The notes beneath the pieces were generated by a model. It had not been told where the DNA came from. It saw only the letters and a program-made list of their open reading frames with translations, and made no database searches. Shown here piece after piece: positions 41,872 to 49,020 of a DNA stretch of 54,840 nt. Position 1 is the stretch's first letter, and the number at the start of each line of letters is the position of its first letter. The position numbers and the translations under genes are program-made. Source of the DNA: Ventricola sp036297385 (GTDB lineage: Bacteria > Bacillota > Clostridia > Christensenellales > Aristaeellaceae); assembly GCA_036297385.1 (NCBI GenBank), contig JAXJLD010000166.1:1-54840 (forward strand). Direction: 5' to 3'.

Positions 41872-44052
41872 TTAGGCCGTTGTTTCATCGGCGTCACCGC
41901 TATCGACATATTTCCAGTGATAACCGCCCGAGGTTCCACCACGCTTTAATGCGCTCCAGACGGCACTTGCTGAAAACCCCATGCTCCGCGCAGCGGCACA
42001 CGCAGACCTAAATATTTCCCCGGTCTCGCAACACATGACGGCACGCCACCTTTCTTTCTTGAACGGAGGAACAGGTTTCTCAACATCTGCGAACCGCCAA
42101 TGATAACCACCTGCTCTTCCGCCAGACTTGAGAGCCACAATGATATTGCTGGGTTTTTTCTGACCGATGTCTATGGCAGCATCGGTTATACTGTCGTATT
42201 TCTTCCCAGTCTCCACGCATATGACCGGAATTGTTCTGCTGGGTCTTATTGACATGGATGAATCATCTATATAGTGAAAATGAAAACCTTTCGTTGCTTG
42301 TCCAGACCTTGCAGATCTACTAACGCCACTAATGGTCAATCCCATCTCATATGCAGCAACGCCGGTGCTGTCAAAGACCTCGCCTGTCTCGACACATACT
42401 ACGGCTTTGCGGTCTTTAACTCTCTTGAAGCTATCCGGTGTTGGACGCTCGTCAGTTTCGTAATACCAGTGGTAGCCACCTGATGCTGTATGATTCTCGA
42501 TGGAGATGGAAATTGCACGTTTGTGAACACCGATGGCGCGGGCGGCATCGGCTACGGATTCAAACAGCTCACCTGTTTCATAGCAAACAACGCTTCTTTT
42601 AGTCATGGGAATCATCTTGAAGCCAAGATTGACTAAACGCTGCTCTTGTTCTTTTGTGAGTTTCCCTTCCCTCCAAAGCCTTCTAAGGGACTCTTTTATG
42701 TTTTTGAAGTCGTTTCCATGCGAAGTATAAGTATAGCCACGCTCATCCGTTTCTACCGCTCCCACCGCAACGGCTTGTTCGAGAATGGAAATCCTCTCGT
42801 CAGCATCTACTTGTGGATGCAGAGTTTGTTGTAATTCCTTCGCTAAACTACGGGAGTCCTTGACTGCATCAATGACCTTGAAGTCGCGTGGCGTGTAAAG
42901 TGGATTTACTTTCTTGTCAGTCAGACTCTTGTATGCCCGCCGCATCCGCTCGCGCGTCACAGAGATACCACCAAGCAACCCAAAGTTGTTGCACAGGTCG
43001 AACACAACCGGGGCCTGATTCCCGCCAGAAGAGAGGGCGCGACCAAGCTGTTGATGGAAGATGACCGGGGATTTCGTAGGGCGAACCATCACAATCGCGT
43101 CGATTCCTTTGACATGAACCGCTTCGTTGAGTTGGTTGATGCAGTACAGTACCTTCAACGCACTACTGTCATCCGCCTTGAAGTTCTTGAACGATAGGGA
43201 AGCGTAAGGGTCTTTACTTGTTGTCTTATAAACATGGATTTCATCGTTCACTTCACCGAACCACTTATGAGAGAGAAGCATGAACTCGTTCAGCTTTGCT
43301 TCACGCGGGCAGAAGACGATGACCTTACCATCACGCTTTTTAAGATGCTTAGCGATGATGCGGTCGATGCCATCCGCATCTTGGAGCGAGCGGCGCAGCT
43401 CCTCGTATTTCTTGACGAACTTGGAATGTTTCTTCTTTTCGTGTACCTTGTCGATGGAGACCTTCAACTCGCCAAGCTCTTTCGGCGCATCGTAAAGGGC
43501 GATGATGTACTTTGGGATAGGCAGGATACCGCGAAGCCACGCCTCCTCAAGCTCCATACTGCTCGCCACATTGCCCTCGAACATCTCGTCTGCCATGTTG
43601 CGCCCGTTGTCCGAGTAGCGAATGGGTGTGGCGGTGAAGCCGATGACCTTCGCTTCGGGATTGCTTTCAATAACGTATTGCACGCCCTTGCCCCACTCGG
43701 GCGCTCCGCAATGGTGGAACTCGTCGGCGATTATCACATCACATTTCGGGGCGGCAACCTCGTTCCTTGCCGCGACCATCGCTGCGGCATATGTCATAAA
43801 TTGCAGGTTCTCCGGTGTGAATCCGGGCGCGAAGTCAGCAAGGTTCGCCATCTGGTCGGCGAACATGTACTCGTTGGTGCCGAGCAGGAGGAATCGCATC
43901 TTCGGATTGTCCTGCACAAGTTTGGCGATGATGACAAACTTGCCGGTGCCGGTGGGCTGCACCACGCAGGCGCGGTCGCTCACCTCAAGCATTTTGCAGA
44001 GCTTGTCATAGGCCGTCTGGTTGTGCGGGTAAAGCTCGATTTGGGAATCCAT
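41872..44052 (-). CDS. SF2 DEAD/DEAH-type helicase fused to four NUMOD1-like repeats
   Basis: A 726-residue protein. Residues 1-420 are an SF2 helicase of the restriction-subunit/UvrB-like type: Walker A VVQPTGTGKFVII, DEFHH box, GFTATPIR, and motif VI FHQQLGRAL. Residues about 480-720 hold four repeats of 45-60 residues of the NUMOD1 kind (VCYETGELFESVADAARAIG ... SGGYHWYY and similar), each with a small helix-turn-helix that binds DNA in homing endonucleases. A helicase carrying these repeats is unusual. Placed between the zinc ribbon and the relaxase, it may unwind or recognise oriT. The repeat part is AT-richer. ATG 44052 with AAAGGA was chosen over the longer reading. Confidence 0.88.
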   Translation of the reverse strand: MDSQIELYPHNQTAYDKLCKMLEVSDRACVVQPTGTGKFVIIAKLVQDNPKMRFLLLGTNEYMFADQMANLADFAPGFTPENLQFMTYAAAMVAARNEVAAPKCDVIIADEFHHCGAPEWGKGVQYVIESNPEAKVIGFTATPIRYSDNGRNMADEMFEGNVASSMELEEAWLRGILPIPKYIIALYDAPKELGELKVSIDKVHEKKKHSKFVKKYEELRRSLQDADGIDRIIAKHLKKRDGKVIVFCPREAKLNEFMLLSHKWFGEVNDEIHVYKTTSKDPYASLSFKNFKADDSSALKVLYCINQLNEAVHVKGIDAIVMVRPTKSPVIFHQQLGRALSSGGNQAPVVFDLCNNFGLLGGISVTRERMRRAYKSLTDKKVNPLYTPRDFKVIDAVKDSRSLAKELQQTLHPQVDADERISILEQAVAVGAVETDERGYTYTSHGNDFKNIKESLRRLWREGKLTKEQEQRLVNLGFKMIPMTKRSVVCYETGELFESVADAARAIGVHKRAISISIENHTASGGYHWYYETDERPTPDSFKRVKDRKAVVCVETGEVFDSTGVAAYEMGLTISGVSRSARSGQATKGFHFHYIDDSSMSIRPSRTIPVICVETGKKYDSITDAAIDIGQKKPSNIIVALKSGGRAGGYHWRFADVEKPVPPFKKERWRAVMCCETGEIFRSACAAARSMGFSASAVWSALKRGGTSGGYHWKYVDSGDADETTA

Positions 44053-44081
44053 GTCAGTTGTCCTTTCTGTCCTTGATTTCC

Positions 44082-44294
44082 TTACATCCAATATAGGACC
44101 TTACGTTCGCAGTGCGGGCACTTCGCCGGTAACCCGGCGAGCACGCGGCGCTCATCCAAGTTGAAGCCATAGGCAAATGTATGGCCGCACTTGGAGCACT
44201 CGTACCACCACTCCACCGCATGACGTTTCCTGTTGTGCTTGGCTTTGCATTTGACGGTGCAGAACGAATCGTCCTTCGGTTGGATGGTGAGCAT
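44082..44294 (-). CDS. Small zinc-ribbon protein of the mob operon
   Basis: A 70-residue basic protein with CTVKCKAKHNRKRH, YECSKCGHTF and KCPHCERK, three Cys-pair clusters that probably coordinate zinc. Its ATG overlaps the stop of the MobC-like gene by one base (TGATG), a translational coupling signal. It is probably a relaxosome or regulatory accessory. Confidence 0.8.
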   Translation of the reverse strand: MLTIQPKDDSFCTVKCKAKHNRKRHAVEWWYECSKCGHTFAYGFNLDERRVLAGLPAKCPHCERKVLYWM

Positions 44295-44698
44295 CAGGAA
44301 TCCTCCTCTTCCATATCGTCACTCAACTCCAAATTGACCATGACGTTTCCTCTCCGTGCCTCTTCCTCAAGAGATAAGAGCGCCGCTTTCGTTTGCAAGA
44401 ACACGGTTCGCTCGTTCTCAAGGGTCGGGATGACATGGCTCTCGTTGAACGCATCGAGTCCGTAAGTGTTGCAGAACTTCATGAGCTGGTTCAGGTTCAC
44501 GCCGTGTTTGTGCAACTCGAAGAGCGTCTTGCTGAGAACCGAGGTGTCGATGACGTTGATGGTCAGGTTGTCCGAGTGGATGAGCGAGCTGCGCACGAAA
44601 TCGGAAACGGTGAGGCCGACTTTCTTGGCTTTGCGTTTCAGGATATTCCGTTCCTTCTCTGTCACACGAACGAGAATGTACTTTTCTTTTTTCCCCAC
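44294..44698 (-). CDS. mobC: MobC-like relaxosome accessory protein
   Basis: A 134-residue protein. The N-terminal part is ribbon-helix-helix-like (YILVRVTEKERNILKRKAKK, VSDFVRSSLI), followed by the MobC signature LFELHKHGVNLNQLMKFCNT. MobC proteins bind oriT and help the relaxase open the DNA. It is the first gene of the mob operon, next to the hairpin-rich noncoding region, which is the classic oriT-MobC-relaxase order. It starts at GTG 44698 after GGGAGGTG. Confidence 0.88.
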   Translation of the reverse strand: MGKKEKYILVRVTEKERNILKRKAKKVGLTVSDFVRSSLIHSDNLTINVIDTSVLSKTLFELHKHGVNLNQLMKFCNTYGLDAFNESHVIPTLENERTVFLQTKAALLSLEEEARRGNVMVNLELSDDMEEEDS

Positions 44699-44739
44699 TT
44701 GTGATTACACCTCCCTCATAGCAATGATTAACCAAATAA

Positions 44740-45115
44740 GAAACGGTGCCGCCGCCGTTTCCAAAACTGCGAAAAGCCGCCTTTTCGCTTAAACGAAAAT
44801 CAGTGGAATGGTATCTATTATTAGGTACCTGACAACCGATTGAGGAAACCCTTTTGGTAGGCTCCTAAAGCCGCCCAAAAGCAAGATGGAAGGGGATATA
44901 CAAGTGCGGTTTTACCGCGATTGTATATACACTTCCCAAATCTTGCAACTCGAAGAGCGACCTTGGTCGGTGAGCACTGCTATTGTAGCAGTGCGAGAGC
45001 CTTCCCGGACGGGAAATAGGGGTGCCGCCGCCCCTATTTTCTGGCCGGGAAGGCGGTGTCTCCCGGAGCTTGCGGAGGGAGACAGAAAGGTGGGGTGCCG
45101 CCGCCCCACCTTTCT
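44740..45115. other. Hairpin-rich noncoding region; best oriT candidate
   Basis: The 650-base gap 44699-45348 has no convincing gene. It contains hairpin GAAACGG/CCGTTTC (44740-44761); GCGAAAAG/CTTTTCGC (44769-44788); the inverted repeat CTTTTGG-GGC/GCC-CCAAAAG (44851-44881); ATATACAA+GCGG/CCGC+TTGTATAT (44896-44928); GCACTGCTA/TAGCAGTGC (44974-44994); nested CCTTCCCGG and AAATAGGGG stems (45000-45053); TGTCTCCC/GGGAGACA (45057-45084); and a 12-bp stem (45084-45115). Location beside mobC fits oriT. The nic site is not identified; the ATATACAA repeat followed by ACACTTCCC is the most oriT-like part. Bases 45116-45348 show nothing clear. Confidence 0.65.
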
Positions 45116-45348
45116 CAAATTCGCGAAACGCAGACAGATAATTTGGTTTTTCCCGACTTGGCAGTCATGTATTTTCAGACGCTCGCGAACGGATGAATGC
45201 CCTACGCCTCGGCATGAGAACGCCACTCCGCGAACCGACAATCGTGTGATTCTCAAAATCGGTCGCGCCGTTTTCTGGATGGCGGCGAACCGGAATCTGC
45301 GAAGGGCAGTGATGCGAAGCGGCGTGTCTCAGAAAGTGATAATCAGAA

Positions 45349-45834
45349 TTACTTGTCGAGGGCTTCAGCGAAGACGCAGCAGCGGTAACCCGCGCTCGAC
45401 ATGTCGCCCTCCTTGGGCGGGTCGTTGTGCTTGTAAAGCACAGCACGCCTTCCGGGCCAGTAGTCCGTACCGTCATCGTTCTTCTTGGCCCACAGCCATT
45501 CGGTCACCTTGCCGTATCGGAAATCTCCGATGAGCGGAGACGGAATCGTCTCGTCCTCGTCCTTCCCGAACGTGCGGTAGGTGATTTCGTATTTGTCGTA
45601 ACCGGTCTTCGTGGAGACACGCTTCACGCCGACGATGGTGCAGTGAATCTTGGTCGCCATCGCCACGCGATAGGCTAGGTTGTTCTCATCCTCGGCATCA
45701 ACGATTGCCCTTGCGCATAGACCCACTTCTACGGGTCTGGGTTGACGGCCCTTCTCGATGGCGGCGGTCATATAGGCCATCGGAAGAATCTCGCGATAGC
45801 GTTGGTCGGTCATCTTGTTCTTGCGCTCGTCCAT
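45349..45834 (-). CDS. Protein of unknown function
   Basis: A 161-residue protein. A helical start (TDQRYREILPMAYMTAAIEKG) is followed by a beta-rich middle (KIHCTIVGVKRVSTKTGYD, YEITYRTFGK) and a C-terminal segment with WLWAKKNDDGTDYWPGRRAV. No family recognised. Its position next to the oriT candidate would fit a single-strand DNA or leading-region function, but that is only location. It starts at 45834 after GGGAG. Confidence 0.75.
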   Translation of the reverse strand: MDERKNKMTDQRYREILPMAYMTAAIEKGRQPRPVEVGLCARAIVDAEDENNLAYRVAMATKIHCTIVGVKRVSTKTGYDKYEITYRTFGKDEDETIPSPLIGDFRYGKVTEWLWAKKNDDGTDYWPGRRAVLYKHNDPPKEGDMSSAGYRCCVFAEALDK

Positions 45835-45899
45835 ATTGCGTCTCCCTTCGTCGCGGACGGCTGATATGGGAAACCGCCCACACGGGCGGCTCCATATTC

Positions 45900-46217
45900 C
45901 TACTTCAACTTCGCGACCAACTCGACGATTCCCTCGCGCTGTCGGCTACCGAGACCCTGCACGCGTCGGTTCTCCGCGATGCCGAGCTTGCGCATGATGT
46001 CATCGGCCTTCGCCTTGCCGATGCCGGGGATGCACATCAGGAACTCGTGGGCGCGGATGCGCTTGGCGCGGTCATCTGCAAGGGCGTCGGCAAGGGAAAT
46101 CTCCCCCGTCTTCACGAGTCCCTTGAACTCCGTGCGCTCGCGGCGAGCCTCTGCGGCACGCTCAAGCGCGGCCTTGCGCTGCTCATCGGTCATCTCGGGC
46201 AGGTTGTTGTTCTCCAT
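45900..46217 (-). CDS. mihF: Actinobacterial-type integration host factor (mIHF)
   Basis: A 105-residue nucleoid protein. The N-terminal helix MTDEQRKAALERAAEARRER and the H2TH-like core FLMCIPGIGKAKADDIMRKL followed by GIAENRRVQGLGSRQR are the mIHF signature. This family is restricted to actinobacteria, where it bends DNA and aids recombination and replication. An element-encoded copy could assist the relaxosome, an integrase or partition. ATG 46217 with GAGGAG fits better than the five-residue longer reading. It is a strong taxonomic marker. Confidence 0.93.
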   Translation of the reverse strand: MENNNLPEMTDEQRKAALERAAEARRERTEFKGLVKTGEISLADALADDRAKRIRAHEFLMCIPGIGKAKADDIMRKLGIAENRRVQGLGSRQREGIVELVAKLK

Positions 46218-46228
46218 CTTGATACTCC

Positions 46229-46486
46229 TCACTCTCCGGCTAAGCCGGTCTGCTTGTTCTCAGATGCCGCCTTGCGCAATCGCCAGCGTCGGTTCGAGAT
46301 GGACTTCATCGAGCGCTTGATGATTCGTGAAAGCTCTCTATCGGGAATCCTTTGGATGAGAACCAACTTATCCTCGTCTTCCGTCCACTTTCGCCGCTCG
46401 TACTAGAAGGCGGTCTGGGCGTAGTAACGCTTGTGCTCGGCGCGTTTGCGGTCATGCCGCTCCGATGCACTCAGGCTACCTCTCAT
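46229..46486 (-). pseudogene. HTH/SANT-like gene interrupted by one in-frame amber codon
   Basis: From ATG 46486, immediately after the upstream stop, the frame reads 27 codons (MRGSLSASERHDRKRAEHKR...), meets TAG at 46403-46405, then stays open for 57 codons to TGA 46229. The second part (RRKWTEDEDKLVLIQRIPDR, ELSRIIKRSMKSISNRRW) is a Myb/SANT-like HTH. The whole chain aligns across the TAG with the intact paralogue at 37994-38254. No start codon lies between the TAG and the domain. It is therefore a fresh nonsense mutation, a sequencing error, or a read-through site. Confidence 0.75.
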
Positions 46487-46660
46487 CTATGCCGTCCACT
46501 TCTTGACCTCGACCACGTTGGTGGCGCAGTTGAACATGCGTCGGTCCATCTTGCCGTCGGGCATCTGGTATGTGCCCATGTACGTCGCCCAATGAGTCGG
46601 GCCGTAGAGCTTCCCGCGTCCGCCCTGTTGGTTGAATATGGGCTTATCGGGCTTCGACAT
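46487..46660 (-). CDS. 57-residue protein of unknown function
   Basis: A small gene with an AAGGAGGAG site. It overlaps the upstream gene's end by 17 bases, and its stop touches the next ATG. It is hydrophilic, Met-rich and basic (KPIFNQQGGRGKLYGPTHW, MPDGKMDRRMFNC). No family recognised. The tight packing on both sides supports it as coding despite its length. Confidence 0.65.
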   Translation of the reverse strand: MSKPDKPIFNQQGGRGKLYGPTHWATYMGTYQMPDGKMDRRMFNCATNVVEVKKWTA

Positions 46661-46928
46661 CCGTCTCCTCCTTCACCTCGACCGCGACGCCCTCCTCGGC
46701 TGGCACGAGCCATGTGCGCCACTTGGAGACGACCACGCCGCCCTCGCGATAGGCCGCGCGGAAGTTGCAGACGACGCATGTGCGCCCATCGCCCCCGCGT
46801 GCCACGCCGATGACCGTACCCAGACCGAACTTCTGGGAGAGGATTCGACCCCCGATGTGATAGCGGTTCCCGTAGGCATCGCGGGGGAGCGCATGGATGT
46901 ACTTGTACACCCCGATTCGCTTTCCCAT
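46644..46928 (-). CDS. Small protein of unknown function
   Basis: A 94-residue protein with a beta-rich core (YHIGGRILSQKFGLGTVIGV, CVVCNFRAAYREGG) that looks like a small barrel, ending in an acidic tail (VEVKEETDVEAR). The ribosome site is weak. No function assigned. It lies between the partition genes and the 57-residue gene. Confidence 0.7.
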   Translation of the reverse strand: MGKRIGVYKYIHALPRDAYGNRYHIGGRILSQKFGLGTVIGVARGGDGRTCVVCNFRAAYREGGVVVSKWRTWLVPAEEGVAVEVKEETDVEAR

Positions 46929-46938
46929 CGCGCACCGC

Positions 46939-47154
46939 CTACGCGAACTCGGCTTCGAGGAGCCGGTTGATGAGGACGGTCATATTCTCACCCGTCTCCA
47001 CCTTGTGATATTGGAGCCTCGTGTGCATGGACTTCGGGATGCGGACATTGATGCACACCAGCTCATCGACCTCCGGCTGCGCGTGCTGGATGGAGGCCTG
47101 CTGGCGCTTGGACTTCTTAGCGGAGGCCATGAAGGCGTTACCGTTGTTAGACAT
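46939..47154 (-). CDS. Ribbon-helix-helix partner of ParA
   Basis: A 71-residue protein with a basic start (MASAKKSKRQQASIQH) and a C-terminal ribbon-helix-helix (LVCINVRIPKSMHTRLQYHK, MTVLINRLLEAEFA). It starts eight bases inside parA. Small RHH proteins beside ParA are centromere-binding adaptors (ParG/Omega-like). It should bind a nearby centromere; no clear iteron array was seen in the immediate flanks. Confidence 0.82.
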   Translation of the reverse strand: MSNNGNAFMASAKKSKRQQASIQHAQPEVDELVCINVRIPKSMHTRLQYHKVETGENMTVLINRLLEAEFA

Positions 47155-47719
47155 ACTTCTTCTCCTTCTCGTTGATGATGGAATCTGCCAGCTCCTCAAG
47201 AGCCGGGATGACGTGGCTGTGCGGGCTGTGCTCCGCGACCGACTTGCCCTCGGCTGCGGCCTGCGAGAGCGCGACCGCGCGGGGCACCTTCGCGATGACC
47301 GGAACCTGCTCTGACTCAAGGAACTCCACGAGCTGCTTGTCGAGCTTGCCGAACGCGTAGAAGTTGTTGACCACGAGACGTATCGTCGCGTCCGTACCGG
47401 AGTCCTTGGCGATTTGGTAGGTGCGCATGGTCGGCTCCACATCGCGCGTGCTCGGGAGCATGGGGATGAGGATGACATCGGCGGCGCGGCACCAATCGCC
47501 CATGCCGTCGTTCAGAACGCCAGCCGTATCGACAATCTGGTAATCGCAGGACTCGGCGTAGTCCGGGTCATCGCAGACCTCGTGGACGGAGCCGCCCTGC
47601 GGGTCGGTGGAGACGAACGCCACCGTGGAGCCTCGGCGCTCAAGCGCGAACGCCAGCTCGTCGGCGAGGGTGGTCTTGCCGACACCGCCCTTCTGGTTGA
47701 GGAACAGAATCGTGAACAT
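47147..47719 (-). CDS. parA: ParA/MinD-family partition ATPase
   Basis: A 190-residue Walker-type ATPase: deviant Walker A LNQKGGVGKTTLADEL, FVSTDPQGG, DYQIVDTAG and the downstream ILIPMLPSTRDVEP. It is of the short plasmid type, without an N-terminal DNA-binding domain. Start 47719 gives the best spacing from GAAAGGA; 47725 is possible. Together with its RHH partner it forms a segregation cassette, so the element probably spends time as a replicating circle. Confidence 0.93.
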   Translation of the reverse strand: MFTILFLNQKGGVGKTTLADELAFALERRGSTVAFVSTDPQGGSVHEVCDDPDYAESCDYQIVDTAGVLNDGMGDWCRAADVILIPMLPSTRDVEPTMRTYQIAKDSGTDATIRLVVNNFYAFGKLDKQLVEFLESEQVPVIAKVPRAVALSQAAAEGKSVAEHSPHSHVIPALEELADSIINEKEKKYV

Positions 47720-47756
47720 ATACATCAGTCCTTTCGTGTCTTGATTCATGAGTTGC

Positions 47757-48020
47757 TTAATCCGCGAGGCCGCTCTTGCGGTATTCCAAGCAAAGGGCGC
47801 GAACCGTCACGGCATAGATGGTGAGCAGCGCGGTGAACAGGAACGTGACCGCGAGCATGCCGGGTACGCTCAGGCCGATATAGCAGCCAAGAGCGAGGGC
47901 GATGATTGCCGCCATCGGCACGGCGGAGGCGACCGCGATGGTCAGCTCCGCTTCCCATAACATGGGCTTGCGGCCCTTGTGGTCGCGCTTCCGATGCAGC
48001 CCATTCGAGGCCATCGGCAT
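47757..48020 (-). CDS. Small two-segment membrane protein
   Basis: An 87-residue protein: basic start (ASNGLHRKRDHKGRKP), then two hydrophobic segments (LTIAVASAVPMAAIIALALG and GMLAVTFLFTALLTIYAV). The start at 48020 (GAAGGGAAGTG site) overlaps the upstream stop by one base (TGATG). It is part of a three-gene run of small membrane proteins of unknown role. Confidence 0.75.
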   Translation of the reverse strand: MPMASNGLHRKRDHKGRKPMLWEAELTIAVASAVPMAAIIALALGCYIGLSVPGMLAVTFLFTALLTIYAVTVRALCLEYRKSGLAD

Positions 48021-48247
48021 CACTTCCCTTCCGAATCGTCGGGACCGCACCCGTCCGAGACTGCGGCCATGCAGCAGAACGCATAGGAGAACAAGAGCAT
48101 GAGCGCCACCGCCGCCACGGCACCGAAAGCCCATCGCGGACCTCCCAGCGACCATGCCAGCGCGGCTATGGCGATGAACTCCACAACGAAGATGAGCGGG
48201 ACCATGTAGCGCATGATGCGCATCGCGACCTTATCCGACCTTGCCAT
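48020..48247 (-). CDS. Small two-segment membrane protein
   Basis: A 75-residue protein with segments YMVPLIFVVEFIAIAALAW and GAVAAVALMLLFSYAFCCMA and an acidic end (DGCGPDDSEGK). GGAGG-type ribosome site; coupled to both neighbours. Function unknown. Confidence 0.75.
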   Translation of the reverse strand: MARSDKVAMRIMRYMVPLIFVVEFIAIAALAWSLGGPRWAFGAVAAVALMLLFSYAFCCMAAVSDGCGPDDSEGK

Positions 48248-48259
48248 CCGGCACCTCCA

Positions 48260-48436
48260 TCAACCTAGAAACGATGCAAGGAGGAACATGACGGCCAGAA
48301 GCGATAGGAAGCCGATTTGCAGCGCCCTCTTGCGCGTCATCTTCCTCCTCGCGAAGATGTACGTGGAATCGTGGGAGATGCTGGCGGCGGCGAGGATGAC
48401 CGCCAGCATCAGGAAACCCCAGCCGATTGCGAACAC
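48260..48436 (-). CDS. 58-residue membrane protein
   Basis: A short gene starting at GTG 48436 after GAGAGGAG. Two hydrophobic segments (FAIGWGFLMLAVILAAASIS and IGFLSLLAVMFLLASFLG) flank a basic loop (ARRKMTRKRALQ). It is 12 bases upstream of the next small membrane gene and 20 bases downstream of ssb, so all are probably one operon. Function unknown. Confidence 0.7.
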   Translation of the reverse strand: MFAIGWGFLMLAVILAAASISHDSTYIFARRKMTRKRALQIGFLSLLAVMFLLASFLG

Positions 48437-48456
48437 GACTGGTCTCCTCTCGAACC

Positions 48457-48846
48457 CTAGAACGGAATGTCCTCGTCATAGAGGTCGAGTTCAGGAGCGG
48501 GCGCATCGCCGGTCTGCTCGCGCTTGCCGCCGCTGAACTCAAGCTGGTCAACGATGACGCTCAGCTCGTGGCGCTTCTCGTCATCCTTGGTCCACTGCGA
48601 GTAGCGCAGCTTGCCGTCGATGGTGACCTTGGTTCCCTTGAGGAGGTACTTGGACAGCTTCTCGGCGCGGGTGCCGAACAGGGAGCACTTGACGAACACG
48701 GGGGCATCGACGTATTCGCCCTCGGCGTTCTTGCGCTTCTCGTTGACCGCGACGGTGAACCCTGCGACTGCGAGGCCGCTGGCGGTTGCGCGCATCTCCA
48801 CGTCGCGCGTCAGGTTGCCCTCGATGATGACTCGGTTGATTGCCAT
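48457..48846 (-). CDS. ssb: Single-stranded DNA-binding protein
   Basis: A 129-residue SSB. The OB-fold starts MAINRVIIEGNLTRDVEMR, with TVAVNEKRKNAEGEYVD and FGTRAEKLSKYLLKGTKVTI. The tail ends in the conserved acidic tip DLYDEDIPF, used to recruit partner proteins. Start 48846 is preferred over the upstream codon at 48858. Element-encoded SSBs coat the incoming strand and support lagging-strand synthesis. Its promoter carries two copies of the recurrent octamer. No shared C-terminal tag is present. Confidence 0.95.
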   Translation of the reverse strand: MAINRVIIEGNLTRDVEMRATASGLAVAGFTVAVNEKRKNAEGEYVDAPVFVKCSLFGTRAEKLSKYLLKGTKVTIDGKLRYSQWTKDDEKRHELSVIVDQLEFSGGKREQTGDAPAPELDLYDEDIPF

Positions 48847-48889
48847 GCCTGAATCCAATCTACTCGGATGTGACTACCTGCCTTTTCGG

Positions 48890-48936
48890 CACTACCAATA
48901 TAGCAAACTACAATGCCAGTATAATTGGAATGTAGT
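48890..48936 (-). promoter_or_regulatory. Promoter/operator region of ssb
   Basis: On the minus strand the candidate -10 boxes TATACT and TATATT lie in an AT-rich stretch. The octamers AATGTAGT (48929-48936) and ACTACAAT (48907-48914, complement ATTGTAGT) are present on opposite strands. Exact -35 is unclear. Confidence 0.6.
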
Positions 48937-48979
48937 AACTTCCATATCTTCTACACGCGGCGAACCCGCCACATGCCAA

Positions 48980-49010
48980 GGAGGGGCCGCCGGTCATCCG
49001 GTGCCCCTCC
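48980..49010 (-). terminator. Nested hairpin terminator
   Basis: GGAGGGGC (48980-48987) pairs with GCCCCTCC (49003-49010) and an inner CCGG/CCGG pair. It lies just past the stop of the minus-strand gene at 49021. The T run on the minus strand is weak. Confidence 0.65.
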
Positions 49011-49020
49011 CATGACGCGC

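Noticed and set aside
44886..45533. 215-codon plus-strand frame over the oriT candidate
   Set aside because: It runs through several perfect hairpins and the end of the 45349 gene, with no ribosome site and no domain.
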